Below are positions 46,151 to 58,413 of a stretch of 64,000 bases of DNA, in pieces. Position 1 is the stretch's first letter. The number at the start of each line of letters is the position of its first letter. The notes below the pieces were generated by a model, which saw only the letters and a program-made list of their open reading frames with translations, made no database searches and was not told where the DNA came from. The position numbers and the translations under genes are program-made. The DNA is from Cucumis sativus (lineage: Eukaryota > Streptophyta > Magnoliopsida > Cucurbitales > Cucurbitaceae): assembly GCF_000004075.3 (NCBI RefSeq), contig NC_026658.2:16294075-16358074 (forward strand). The letters are read 5' to 3'.

Positions 46151-47700
46151 AAATATATGTAAAAGTAGTCAAATCTTATTTATGAAAATAAATGAGATTT
46201 TAAGAGGTTGGTGTAAAATCAAAGTCAAATTAAGTATTCTTTCTTGTTTTTTTTTTTCTAATTAGAATGTGCTTTTTTCCATTAAAAAGATTATGTTTCA
46301 TATCTTCTCTAGCTGTATTTATAATAAAAAGAAAAAAAAAAGTAGCAAGTAAGGAAGAGGGAAAAGGAAAGGAAAGGTTGAAGAAAGAATACATAGCTGA
46401 GAGAGAAAAGCAGAAGAAATCTAAAAAGCACAAAACAAAGTATGAACGTTTTCTCTAATTGTGTTATTTTGTTGCATGTGAAGAGAGAGAGTTTGTTTGG
46501 TTAGCAAAATAATCACTCCTTTTATCTCAACAAATTACCTTTTTTTTATCTCATCGTAAATATATAAAAGAAAGTTTAAAATATGAAATTTGATAAAATA
46601 ATAACTTTTAATTAAGACTATATGTAAAGTTGATTGAAATGGTAAAGACCAAAACAATATTTTAAACTTAGAATGAGATTGAAAAGGAAAAAAGTGTTAG
46701 GAAGAATGGGAGTATGAGAGAAGGAAGGGATATTGTGGTAAAGGGTAACATCAAAGGGAAGTTTGAGTGTTTTTACAAGTATACGAGGTGTATGATTTAC
46801 ATCACAATTTTGGTATTAAGATTTTGTTCTTTTAATTTGTTACTCATCAATCCCTTTTTACATTTATTATAATCTCTACCTTCCTTTTCCAAACCTAAAT
46901 TAAAGCTCCTTTCTAACATACTTTTCTTTTATTAAACTTTTAACTATTTAAAACACACATTACATTTTGCATTTGTTTGCCTCTCTTTAACTCATGCACT
47001 TCAAATTACAAGTTTGGGTATTTTCAGCTTCAAACTCTCACACACTTTAACTCATGCCCTCCTCACCCTTGCTCTCCACCAAGATAACCCTTCTTATTTG
47101 ATATACAAAACATGCTAGAATTACCTTAATCTGACTCGAAAACCTATCCTAGATCATAATTTTTCTATAAATACTTCATTATATCTTTAGAAGAAATAAG
47201 TTCATTTTCATCCCTAAAACTCTTATCGTAACGAAAACATCTTACTAACTACAACATGGAAAAGATATTTCACAAAATTTTCTTGTTTTATATAAGTCCA
47301 TAGGCCATGTCTATGTCTTTCGTAAAGGCCATCAAATGTGTTTTTCCTAGTTCAATCTAGAAATCTAGAGACTAATTTGACATAAATCCTTAAACAGTAT
47401 AAGGACAAATTTTGGGCATTGTATCAAATTTTAAACATATAACTAATAATTGTATTAATTTAAACTATTAGCTTGGATAGTAAGTATAAATTAACCTCTT
47501 TATAACGAGTTGGAAGACTTCTTCAAATGATTAAATGAAAGTCTAATAAAGAATTTAAATGAAAAATTATAATTTTCATGTGATGTTTATTAAAAAAACT
47601 ATGTAATTTGGGTAGGTTGGAAATTGAGAGTTTAAATTAAGATGATATTTTTCCCAATATTAAATTAGGTATACATTCCATCATCTTCAACCATAACACT
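46151..47700. other. AT-rich spacer upstream of the RING gene
   Basis: No gene is recognised. Two facing ORFs near 46230-46458 are a purine-rich tract (about 46320-46440, rich in gaa/aag) read on both strands. 47060-47420 is less AT-rich but has no reading frame. Confidence 0.5.
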
Positions 47701-47713
47701 CTACAACTTTAAA

Positions 47714-47719
47714 TATAAA
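47714..47719 (+). promoter_or_regulatory. Probable TATA box of the RING-H2 gene
   Basis: TATAAA, within aaatataaac, lies 62 bases before the ATG at 47782, in otherwise A/C-rich leader sequence. Confidence 0.55.
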
Positions 47720-47781
47720 CTACCTGAGAAACAAATCAAATCCCAACCCATTTAAATTCCACAAAACTTCCCATACTTTTA

Positions 47782-48324
47782 ATGTCCATTTCTTCACAAA
47801 CTATATCCCCAAATACCCACCACACCCCCACCAAGTATGTTCAAGGTCCACCGCCACCAGCATTTCCAGCCCACACGACTCTCGACAACAACATGGTGAT
47901 CCTCTTAGCGGCTCTGCTCTATGCCCTCGTCGGCGCACTCGTCATGAACTCAATTCTCCGCTGCATATGGCGGCGGTGGTGGAGCGCCGCCGCGGCAAGA
48001 GTCGAGAGGCAGGAATTGGAAGAGATTCCGGTGGCGGTTTACGAAGGGGAAGGGAGAATGAAAATCAGAGGTACGGAATGTGCGATTTGTTTAGGTGAAT
48101 TCGAAAGTGGTGAGGGTTTGAGGATTATGCCCAAATGTAACCATGGATTTCATGTTCACTGTATTGATGCTTGGTTAGTTTCCCATTCCTCTTGCCCTAA
48201 TTGTCGCCATAGTCTGCCAGTGAAGACGGTAGCGGATGGTGGCAGTGGCGGAGTTGGTGAGGTGCGGCGGGCGGGGAATGATGGGTCGGATGATATAATT
48301 ATAATACTGATCGCAGCCATTTAG
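47782..48324 (+). CDS. ATL-type RING-H2 finger protein (probable E3 ubiquitin ligase)
   Basis: Single exon, 180 residues, usual for the small intronless ATL family of membrane-anchored ubiquitin ligases. A Pro-rich N-terminus is followed by one membrane helix at about 36-60 ([20 protein letters not shown]) and a basic stop (RCIWRRWW). The RING-H2 domain has C100, C103, C119, H121, H124, C127, C138 and C141, spaced C-X2-C-X15-C-X-H-X2-H-X2-C-X10-C-X2-C as in ATLs, with the conserved Pro before the third Cys (MPKC) and Trp at 131 in the E2-binding surface. Odd points: the GLD motif normally between helix and RING is not recognisable ([11 protein letters not shown] stands there), and the last ten residues are strongly hydrophobic ([10 protein letters not shown]). 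[14 protein letters not shown] resembles the ATL72-80 group. Target and pathway are unknown. Confidence 0.95.
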   Translation: MSISSQTISPNTHHTPTKYVQGPPPPAFPAHTTLDNNMVILLAALLYALVGALVMNSILRCIWRRWWSAAAARVERQELEEIPVAVYEGEGRMKIRGTECAICLGEFESGEGLRIMPKCNHGFHVHCIDAWLVSHSSCPNCRHSLPVKTVADGGSGGVGEVRRAGNDGSDDIIIILIAAI

Positions 48325-50850
48325 AAGTGGATGGATGAAGGTAATTGGCAATTGGGATCAATGAACTCATCAATTATTAAATGCATTTTACTCTTTTTCT
48401 AATTTATTGTCAAGCTATGTTTATTATGTAGGCTTATTTTGAAAAGAAAGTTTTAATCAAAGTAGTTAAAAGATGGATGGAAATATTACTCAACTAAAAT
48501 GGTATGATTGCAACTTAAAACATCAAAATCTAAATATATATTAACACAAATAATGCTTTCTAGGTGGAGAATAGGTAAAAAGACGATCATGATCTTCTCT
48601 TCTTTTCTTTAATGAAACTAATTTTCAAGATATATTATCAACTTCGACTAGAACATAGTTCAATTGGTTAAAGTATGTGTTATGGATTAAGAAATCAAAT
48701 GTTCCTATTTTTCATTCAAACTTAGTACTTGAACTTAAACAATCAACGTAAACATAGTTATGTTGAAGTAGTGATAGATTTGAGTTTTAATAATCAATAG
48801 AAAACTTTTGAAGAGAAAAAAAAGGTCCATCTCTTTTGCACTAGGTTTTAGGAAAAGTGAACGGCTATGAAAAGTTATCTCAATTATGATATTGGGCTTT
48901 GGATAGCAGAAATGGCCCAAAATTAAAGGGCTAGAAATATGAAAAGTCTTATAGAAAATGAAGGGTTGAAGTTAGGGAGATTTGTAGCTCCCAACGGTTT
49001 TGGAGCTCTTAAAATTACTTTTGTAACTCTCAAAATCACTTCCCTCCATATATATACACATACATGTCTTACAAGATATCCATTAATAACTCAAACATTT
49101 GGAATGTGTGCATGCTGTTTTTTGAACTACAACAAACGTAAAAATGAAGATATGATCTTCCCATGTTAACAAGTGAAAGCTTTGAATGAGAAATGTTTAC
49201 CATTTCATAAAATTATATATGGTCAAATATTTTGTTAATTTGGTGTAGTTTATTAATAATGTTTTGAATTCGGTTCAATTGAACTCGTAAAATAGGTTTA
49301 ATTTGTGTAGATGTTAACTAATCCCAAAACTCCAATTAACTTGGCCAAATGGTTAGACCATCTCTTGAAAACTTTATAAATAGAAGAATTCTTCTTCGTT
49401 TGAAGAACAAAGAAAATCAAAATTGCCGCTCTTTGTTTTTCAAATCAAGTTAGATACATATTTAATTCGAAGTACACTTCTCTAAAAATTGTGTGAATAG
49501 TAAGAATCTTTTTACGTGTACTTCTATAGTTAACTAGATCAAGCTGGTAAAATCCACTTATTTATAGACTTGAATCATAAATTTAGTTCTATAAATTAAT
49601 TCATATGTTTGTTTGACATATAGATCTTCTAACTTTCCAAATGGATAGTGTGTTTAATAAGATTTTTACTTTTACAAGTGTTTAATAAATCATAAAACTT
49701 TTAATTTTGTATCTAGTAGGTTATCAAGTTATAAATTTTGTGTCTAACAAACTCATAATGTATATAACATTTATTTAAGATTAAATTATAAAAAATGCAA
49801 TAAACTTTGTATGTTGCGTCAAAAATATCGTAAACTTTTAAAAGTTTAAAATAATACTTTTAAACTTTCAAAAATACCATTTGTCGTTACTTTTGGACGA
49901 AAACAATTAAAATTTTGTTTCAAAATTACTCATAAACAATAGAAAAGTTTCACATTTTTTTCACCCTCCAAAATTTTAAGTTAAGTTTTAATTTTAGTTG
50001 ACTATTTAATCACCAACACTACAAATCTTAATATTTATTTTAATTAACTGAAAGTCAACTGTCAAATTAAAAAAAAAAGTACTTAGACCATTTTATCAAT
50101 GTGAGGTTTTTTTAAAAATTAATTATTGCTTTAGTATATTTTAAGAAAAAGTTTTTATTTTGAAATTTTGCAGAATTTTATGACTCAACTTTTTTCTTAA
50201 AATATTAGTTTTTATTTTTTATGCTACAACGTTTGCCATGAAAAATGAACTAAGGGAGGTAGTTTTTAACCTTTTTAAATCCCAATAGCTTCAGGTTATT
50301 TTTGTAACAAAACTATAACAATTTCTATACAAAATTAACCGTGAAAATATTTTTAAACCATTTTTTTTAATTTAAAGACCATTTTTTAAAAAAAATTAAG
50401 AGTTTAAATAATATTTGAACACAATCCTCAAAGTTGATGATCGTTTTTTACAATTTAACATTTTACTTAAAATTCAACGTAACACACAAGCACGTAATTT
50501 AACCCATTTATATAATTAAAAATACATCGTCCACAAGGGCACAACACATTCAATAAAGTCATTAAAAATTAATTAACATAAGATAATATAAAGTTGGCAT
50601 TCACATTTTAGGGTAATAATTAATTTGAAACAAATGGCCAATTGTTTTAAACATGAAATCAATATACATATTTGCAAGATCCAATAACTAATTGACTTCA
50701 TATTTCATTAATCTTTCTTTTTTCATATAATATAAAAAGAAAAAAAACACGTGGTGTTAATCATACTCTTACTTTTTAAAAATACATTTTTTAAAACAAA
50801 ATAATAATAATAATAATAAATAAAGGTTGAGAAAGAAAGTCCAAATTAAA
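48325..50850. other. AT-rich spacer downstream of the RING gene
   Basis: No gene is recognised. Near 48650-48710 the + strand reads tagttcaattggttaaag and then aaatgttcctatt, which could be degenerate A- and B-boxes of a SINE; I could not find its ends. A (TAA/AAT)n run lies at about 50797-50820. Confidence 0.45.
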
Positions 50851-50950
50851 CAACGCCGGTGGGGCCGAGCGCCACCGCCGACCTACGGTGGTGGAAACAT
50901 CCACAAATTCACGGGATTTTTGCCGCCCTTCATTGTTCCTTAGCTCTCTT
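50851..50950. other. Isolated GC-rich patch
   Basis: About 45 bases (50852-50897) are strongly GC-rich, with caacgccggtggggccgagc and ccaccgccgacctacgg in otherwise AT-rich DNA. No frame extends beyond it. It could be a scrap of an exon or a transposon end. Confidence 0.5.
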
Positions 50951-53900
50951 ACGGATTTCTAATTTCTATATCCATTTATACTTTAATTAATATCCAAAAT
51001 AATAATAATTTATCATATATTTAGACTATAACAAATCACAATAATTTAGAGTATAAATTGATATGAAATTTATTGATGAGACAAGAAAGAGGTTCTTATA
51101 TGTGGGTCCAGGCTATAATTGAAAGGGTATTGCATGGTGGCCGTTGATCTGTTGATTAGTATTGATCTGACGGTGTACGTGGGGAGTCAAAGGTCTATGT
51201 TGATAGGTATCTTTGACCATGTGGGGAACATGTTTTCTCTTTCTTTTTTCTTTTTATACAAAATATTATTATTTGTTTTCTTTTTATATAAAAAAATCTA
51301 ATAATTTGAAAAACATAATTAAAAAAGATTATAAATTTCAAACTTTTGACTGGTGCTGCCACCTCCCTAATCTACTTGCTATCTTAAATTACCTTTCTGC
51401 CCCTCCCCTTTTCTTTCCTTTCTAACACTTCATTATTTTGTTTCTCTCTTTTCTTTTCAGATTGCTGTGGACATCATCCTTATCTTCATCCTTTCTTCTT
51501 TATATTTTTATTATTTACCAAAATTTACATTTCGTAATGCCTTTTACCTCTTAATTTTAAAATTTTTAATTTAAATTTAACCAAACTAATCAAAATATTT
51601 ATAAATAACAACCTATCCTTCTACATTGACACCTATTATTATCTGGTTTCCATAAATAGTTAAAATTTCTTATATTTATAATTTCTTTTAACTATTTTGA
51701 CATTTAAAATAAATGTCATTTTTAAAAGGTATATGTTTTGAAATAATGAGTTATTCTCTATAAGGTTACCATCTTCGCCTCAAATGTACTTATAAGAGAT
51801 TATTTGATTTGTTAACCAAATCAGTAATTGTACTAAGAAAACACAATAAATGTGTTTTAGGGATCTTTTTAGTCTTGTGAAAATGAATCGTTATGGTAAC
51901 ATCTTAATTTGAATGAATATGTATTCAACACGTTAATATCATAATATCAGTTATGTTTCTCAACATTATTTTTGACGTAATTAGAAAATTAGAGGGAATG
52001 CTTTCTATCGATCATCTATATCTTGTTTTACATTCTTTTCATTCATTAAAATGAACGTGCATTTTATGAAGTTTTTTGAACTTTTTAAAATTTTAATTCT
52101 TCATCGACCAAACATGCTCTGAGATATCACACAAATTTATTCTAAAACATATTTTGGATTCATTAAACTTTTTTGTTTGTAACGATTTAATTCTTCAATT
52201 TTCAAACTTCTTGTGACAAATTAAACCATAAACTTTCATACTTTATGTGCTTTAAATTTGTAGCGATTTGGTCACCAACATGTAACGTATTATGAAGATT
52301 TAGTAAATTTTGTTACACGTGTAGATTGATAACTTGATTATAAATAAAATTTGTCTGTAAACTATAAAGTCTAAGTTATTAAACTGTAAAAAGAAAAAAG
52401 AACCTAAGGTCTTGTTTGGTAGCTATATGAAGTTGATATTTTTATTTTTACTTTTTTTAATTATTTTTTACAAAATATTTTTAGAAAACCAAAACAAGTT
52501 TTGAAAAGGAAAAAAATAGTAGATTTTTTGTGTATTAAATTTGGTCAAAAATTCAATTCTTTTCCGAGAAAAAATGGCTTTACACAACTAAGAACTCTAA
52601 TTTCTTATTCCTCTTCTTTACCATTGATCCTATTCAACTGGCCAAATTGAGGGGAAAACGAAAAAAAAAACGTTGCGGATGAGCAAAAAGCAAATACCAA
52701 CGAAGACCCAACTTGAAATTTCAAAAAAGAAAATGTTGTAATCTAGTCGGGAGGGAGATTCTCCAACTCCAAAATGAATCCCAACCTTTTGTGAACTTTA
52801 CTTCTCATCCATCTTTCAAACTATGCATATTTGAGTCGAAGAGTTTACTGTGAAAGCATTACATATTTTTTAAATTAAAAAATAAAAAAAGAAAACAAAT
52901 AGGTTACCCGACAAACCCTACTTACCTAATAAAATTTGACATATAATTTTGAAAAGTATTTTTGTGTAGGGACTTGTTACAAATTAAAATAAAAGTTATA
53001 GGGAGTAAATGGTTGGAAATTAAAGTCTACGACTAAAATTTTGAACCTAATTTTTCTTCCAAATTTGGTGTTTGAATGAGGAGGGCACGTATGCATCAAA
53101 ACAATTCATGTGCCTTCAAGATGTAAATCTATGTGATATCACACACCAAAACTTTGTGAAATACAATACACAAAAATGTATTATCAAAATCAACCAAAAC
53201 TCAAATGGTTAGGTATTTGTAGCTTCATTCTCTCCTTTTTATGGATGCTAAACAAAAATACAACATATTGATTTTTTTTTTTTTTTTTTTTTTGAGGAAA
53301 TACAACATATTGAATATTATAACCTAGTTTATTTGAAAAGTTTAAATGCATGTTATCGTATATTTAAAAATAAAATCAAATTGCAAATTTAGTAAAAACA
53401 AAATGACTAAATTATAAATAAAGTCTCTAAAATTTACATTTAGGGTAAAATCAAAATGCATATTGAGTTAAAAATATTGTCCCCTAATTTTGGATGAAAT
53501 TCATTCATTTTTTTAAAAAATATTCACAAACTTTTAAAAGCTTAAACAATATTATTTACTTAATAAAGGTTTTAAAAAATTAGTCTAATCATTAATATTT
53601 GAACATAAACCATTAATTCTCGAACAAAATAACTTTAAAATTTGAAAACAAAAAGTAAAAAAAAAAAAAGTGCCCCTACTGTTAGTAATATAGCCATCAA
53701 TTTGTTTAATAGGTCATGAATTTGTAAGAGATCTAAAAGTTCAATCAAACAAATGAACATTTAAATTTTAAAAGGAGTTACAACTTATTCAACGTAAAAT
53801 TAGAAGTTTAAAAGTCCATAACAAAGTTAAAAAAATTAGAGAATACATATTGATAAGTTTTGGATTTGATTTTCGTGTCTCATACATATTTCAACTCTTC

Positions 53901-54515
53901 TGATTGATTTTAAGAATGAGTTTCAATATTTTACAATTTTACCTTTTTTTCTTTCTTTCTAAATTTCAAGATTTGTCTTTTTATTTTACTTTTCACTAAC
54001 ACTCAAGTTTTTAGCTAATGTTCATGAGTGAATCTAAAAATAATAAGTTAAATTAGTTCTCATCATTATTATAAAATAATTTTCAAATATAGTAAAATGA
54101 ACTAAAATATTTAAATGACAAAATATCACCCTTTATTGTAATTTAATTAAGATATTTTACAATATTTATAAATATTTTTACAATATTATCATTTAAAATA
54201 AAGTTTATTATAAATCTTCAAATACATGATGAAATTAAAACAAAATTCAAATAATTAATAGAATATAAAACCAAATAAAAACTATTAAACGAAAAAGTTA
54301 TTTTTTTTAAGAAAGTTATAAACACAAATTGAGATTTTGGTAGATTTAAATAAAAATAAAAATGATTTAAGATGATATGAGTATTATTATTGTTGTTGTT
54401 GTTATTATTATTTTGGGAAAAAGGAAAAAGGAAAAAGGAAAAAGAAACAGAAAAACGAACAAGAAAAAGGGATGAGAAGGTGAGGAGGATAAAAAGGTCA
54501 TAAGGAGAGGAATAT
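50951..54515. other. AT-rich spacer upstream of the pseudokinase gene
   Basis: No gene is recognised. 51100-51230 is less AT-rich but carries no credible frame. Runs include poly-T at about 53272-53294, a GTT/ATT trinucleotide stretch (54383-54412) and four copies of ggaaaaa (54415-54443). Confidence 0.5.
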
Positions 54516-54593
54516 GCTATTTATAGAGACCATTATTAAATAAAGATAACTTTTTTGTTTTTTTTTTTTATAAAAATATCATTAATTAAATTG

Positions 54594-54620
54594 TAATAAT
54601 AATAATAATAATAATAATAA
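54594..54620 (+). repeat. (TAA)9 microsatellite
   Basis: Trinucleotide run upstream of the pseudokinase gene, ending in aacaacaag. It lies about 70 bases downstream of a TATTTATA word (54518-54525) and may be in the promoter or leader. Confidence 0.9.
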
Positions 54621-54671
54621 CAACAAGTCTGTTCTGTTTTGGTGAGAACTTTGACCACTGTTCATTGGAGC

Positions 54672-54698
<27 letters not shown>
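54672..54698 (+). repeat. (CTTT)6 microsatellite in the pseudokinase leader
   Basis: Six CTTT units followed by pyrimidine-rich leader sequence up to about 54870. Pyrimidine tracts are frequent around plant transcription starts. Confidence 0.9.
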
Positions 54699-54702
<4 letters not shown>

Positions 54703-54878
54703 TGTTCCTAACTAATTCTTAATCATTCTCCCCTTTCTTTCACTGTTTTTGCTCTCAATCCTTCTTCTTCCTCTTCTTCAGACTTCAATTCTTTCTCGGA
54801 AACCCCAATTTCCCATCCCCTTCATTTCTCAATCCTCCGATCTGTTTACTCTTCCTTCCACCACTTGTTTTCCTCCAG

Positions 54879-55758
54879 GTATTCATCACCCTTCTCTTTA
54901 CTCTCTCAATTACTTCCATCTTTTCTTTTCAATTCGTTCAAAACCTTCTTCACTCTTGGATTCTTTCTGTGTTGCCTTCATTTTCTTTTCTGGCTTCTGT
55001 TTTTCTTGTTGGATGTTGAGATGCACATGGGCTTTTTTTCTTTATTTGTTTTGTGATTGTAGCGATTTGATGCTTGGTTTTGTGTAATCGGGTGAAATGG
55101 GTAATGGGTTTTTTTCGCCATGGAGATGGGGTTTTGTTTTGTTTCTTCTTATTTGATTAATATGAAATGGATAATGGGGTTTCCCCCAAAAGTTAGGGTA
55201 ATTGAGCTTGTGGGCATGGTTAGAAGTTTGCGATTATTTTTATTTGGTGCTGCCTATTCTTGCCATTTCTGAAGATGAAAAGGTTAATGGGTATCGAGCA
55301 CTGGAGTTTGCTCTTTGATTGTCTGCTGGAGGAGATTTATTTGGGATTTTTCAATTTGTGAACATGTTCTTTTTTCCTTTTCATTTTGGAAGGATGGATG
55401 CTCTCTTTGGTGACAGCTGAATTTCTGTTCGATTATTCGTGGGGTTTATATGGGTTTCTCAGAAATTTTCACTGTTTGAGATGGTAATTGTTTCTGACGT
55501 ATTGCTAAATTAGTTGATTGTTTTATCTCCTTCTTTGATTTTTATTATGTGTGGAAGATTGGCAGTAAACAAAAAGGGCGATTGAAAAGCAAAACTGGGT
55601 TTCGACGTTCAAAATGTCTAGTCACTTCGTGGTGATAGTTGAATTTGAATGCACCAATAGTTTAGCTTTTGTTTTCGGGTTCATTAATTTATAATTTGGT
55701 TGATTTTTTGTCTTTTAATTGATGGTTTAGTCCTTTTTTCTATCCTTTCTTTTTGTAG
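54879..55758 (+). other. Probable 5'-untranslated intron of the pseudokinase gene
   Basis: A pyrimidine-rich leader ends in tcctccag followed by GTATTC (54879). The next good acceptor before the ATG is tttttgtag at 55758, leaving a 51-base second leader exon before 55810. The interior is T-rich and stop-filled, like an intron. ORFs within it (54749-55087) are pyrimidine-tract products. This is inferred from splice signals only. Confidence 0.55.
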
Positions 55759-55809
55759 GGCGATTAAGAGTACGTGGCTTGTTAGCATTTCTTCCATCTT
55801 GAACATAAG

Positions 55810-58413
55810 ATGGGGTGTTTCCCAGCTTTAAAGAGCAAGAAGAAAAACTATTCACAGAGTCTTCATGACAAATGTGTTAAGTCTAAAGAAATTGTGCCAA
55901 CTAAGCTGCCTGAACCTCAAATTCGTACCCGTACATTGCAGTCTGCACCACCAAGTTTTAAGACCAGAGTGAAACCTGTACAACCAGCTAATGGAGCTGC
56001 TGGAAGTAGAGTACGAACATTGTCTGCTCCGTCATCTCTTGATGCAGCAGAACAGGACGCTCTTTCATCAGTTGAATATGAGGAGCCAGAAGAACCAATT
56101 GGCCGATTTGGATTCAGTAAGGAACAAAGATCTCCAAGTCCTCAGCCCCTTCCTCTTCCATCACCCCAGGTTATTGTGGCCCTAAAGAATACTGGAAGCT
56201 TTAAGTCAGTGGCATCATCTGGTCCTCTGTATTCCTCTGGACCTTTGCCACTACCTCCTGTGGGAGCTGTCAGAAATTTTTCATATGAAGAAATATCTGC
56301 TGCTTGCCATAACTTTTCTGCTGAATCTTGTGTTTCAGAAAGTCTATCTTCTTTAATATATAGGGCTTCTTTTGGTGATGACACTTCAACTTCAAAGAAG
56401 TTTGAAGCCACTGTTACTTTCCGTCATCCATCCAATCAGGTAAGATATAAAGTCTGGTCTACTACTAGTGCATGTTTCCCTTCTTAATGGCCCATGTAGT
56501 TGGTGAAGTCTGACACATTGCAGCTCTCGTTGAGTGACATGACGTGTTTTGAGAGTTGGTTAGATTTAATTATTCGTTATAAACAAGCCAGTATTGTGGC
56601 TCCATCCGGTGGGCTTGTTTTTTTAAGCCTGTTTTACGTACTTTCATTTGTTTTAATGAAAACTGAGATTTTTATTAAGGATGTTTAACTGTTTATAGTC
56701 TTTGTAAATTGGTAGCTTGTTTACTTTTGCACTTTTCATCCTGATTTTCTGTTTAAAAGATTGCACCGAGAATTAGCTTTTTACCATGAAAATTCAGAAC
56801 CGGTCCTTTTTGTTCTCGCACATGTATGCATTTTTTAGTGCACAAAAAAACTCAGGAGTAGAGCCTGAGTTTTTATCATGTTCAAGTGAACTCAAGAAGT
56901 ATTTTGTACTGTCAGTCCTAGGCTAGGGATAACTTTAGTTGTTTTATATCTCTGTGATCGTGAAGAAATTGAAAATTCTAATACATTTGGTATTCTACAC
57001 TTCAGGGTTTTAGGGAATTTGTTTCTGAGGTTAGTACATTGACATCTTTGCAACATCCAAACCTCTGTAAATTGCTTGGCTTTCACGGCCATGAGGGTTC
57101 GGGGCAGAGAATGCTAGTGTACGAGAGGCTCTTTCATGGAAGCTTAGATCGTCTATTGTATGGGAGGTCAGATGGGCCACCTATTGACTGGAATACAAGA
57201 ATAAAGATTGCATTATGTGCTGCACAAGGTCTCACTTTCTTGCATGAAGAAGGACCTTTTCAGGTGAGCTTTTAGAGGTCCATTTACTTGTTTTCCTACT
57301 GAATACTTGAACCTAGAGTTTGTGTTTTCGTAACTGATTTTGATTTGGATGTATTTCAATTGACCAAGATAATTATTAGTATCATTCTGTACACTCTCTT
57401 CCAGCCAACATACGTAACACAGTCACTAAAGAAGCAAAACAGAATTTTAATGCTGAATGTGATCTTTATTTGCAGGCAATGTACAACGAATTTTCAACTG
57501 CCAACATACAGATTGACAAGGATTTTAGTGCCAAGCTTTCTGGATATGGTTGTGTTGGACAAATTCCTACACCCGAAACAGAGATCTCTAATAATTCAGT
57601 GGTGAGTTCTTGTTTCTTATATTTACAGTGAAACTTTAACTTTAATTTTGCCCTCTGTGGTAGAGTTTCTGGTAATTTTGCTGGTACATGCTATTATCTT
57701 GGCTTCTTAAACCATCCTTTTTCGCTCAACCATTCCAAATGCAAGACTGTTGATTCCTTTTCATATCTGTACATATTCAGGGATCGGCATATCTATCAAT
57801 GGAGACATTGGAGAGGGGGCTGCTTACTCCAAAGAGCAACGTTTGGAGTTTCGGAATTGTTCTTCTAGAATTGCTAACTGGACGAAGAAATCTCGATTCC
57901 CGTTACCCAAAAGAAGAGAGGAACTTAGTTAAGTGGAGCAGACCGTTCCTAGCAGATGATGGTCGATTGTCGTTGATCATGGATCCTCAATTAAAAGGGC
58001 GTTTCCCAACCAAGGCAGCCAGGACAGTGGCTGACATTGGTCAAAAATGTCTTCAGAAGGATCCCTCAGAAAGACCCACAATGAGAAATGTAGTTGAGCA
58101 TCTGAAGATCATCCAAAATCTAAAGCAATCCAGCCGATTCCCTCTACAAGAACCCATTGCTGCATCCCCTGCAAAACAGATGCTAAGATCACCAAGCCTT
58201 GATGGAATCATTACACCAGCAGCAGCCAGATTAAGTTTCTCACCTTCTCCACCTTCTGGAATCCACCCATCTCTTTCACCTGGAGGGAGAAATTCGTCTC
58301 CTACACTCCCACCCCGGTTATGTTCGACCCTCTCCTTCGAGGATTTCGATAGACAAGAAAGGCGAAAATCATCAGCATCTGCCCTTCGAAGACCTCGAAT
58401 TGAAGGGTACTGA
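55810..58413 (+). CDS. RLCK-like protein with degraded catalytic motifs (pseudokinase), 4 exons
   Basis: Exons 55810-56439, 57006-57263, 57476-57601 and 57781-58413 join to 548 residues. It begins MGCF, a consensus for N-myristoylation with a neighbouring Cys for palmitoylation, so plasma-membrane attachment is likely. Residues 5-160 are Ser/Pro-rich and disordered. FSYEEISAACHNFS opens a kinase-like domain of RLCK-VII type: alpha-C Glu at about 218, HPNLCKLLGFHGHEGSGQRM, LVYERLFHGSLDRLLYGR, NVWSFGIVLLELLTGRRNLD. Catalytic residues are replaced: the ATP-binding Lys position holds Thr (about 203, EATVTF), HRD is YNE (299-301), DFG is GYG (319-321), APE is SME, and the Gly-rich loop is not recognisable. 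A Ser/Pro-rich tail ends RRPRIEGY. The frame is intact, so it looks maintained as a non-catalytic scaffold or regulator; its partner is unknown. Confidence 0.93.

Noticed and set aside
54749..55087. 112-codon ORF upstream of the pseudokinase
   Set aside because: Pyrimidine-rich leader and probable 5'-untranslated intron; crosses a good donor site at 54879.
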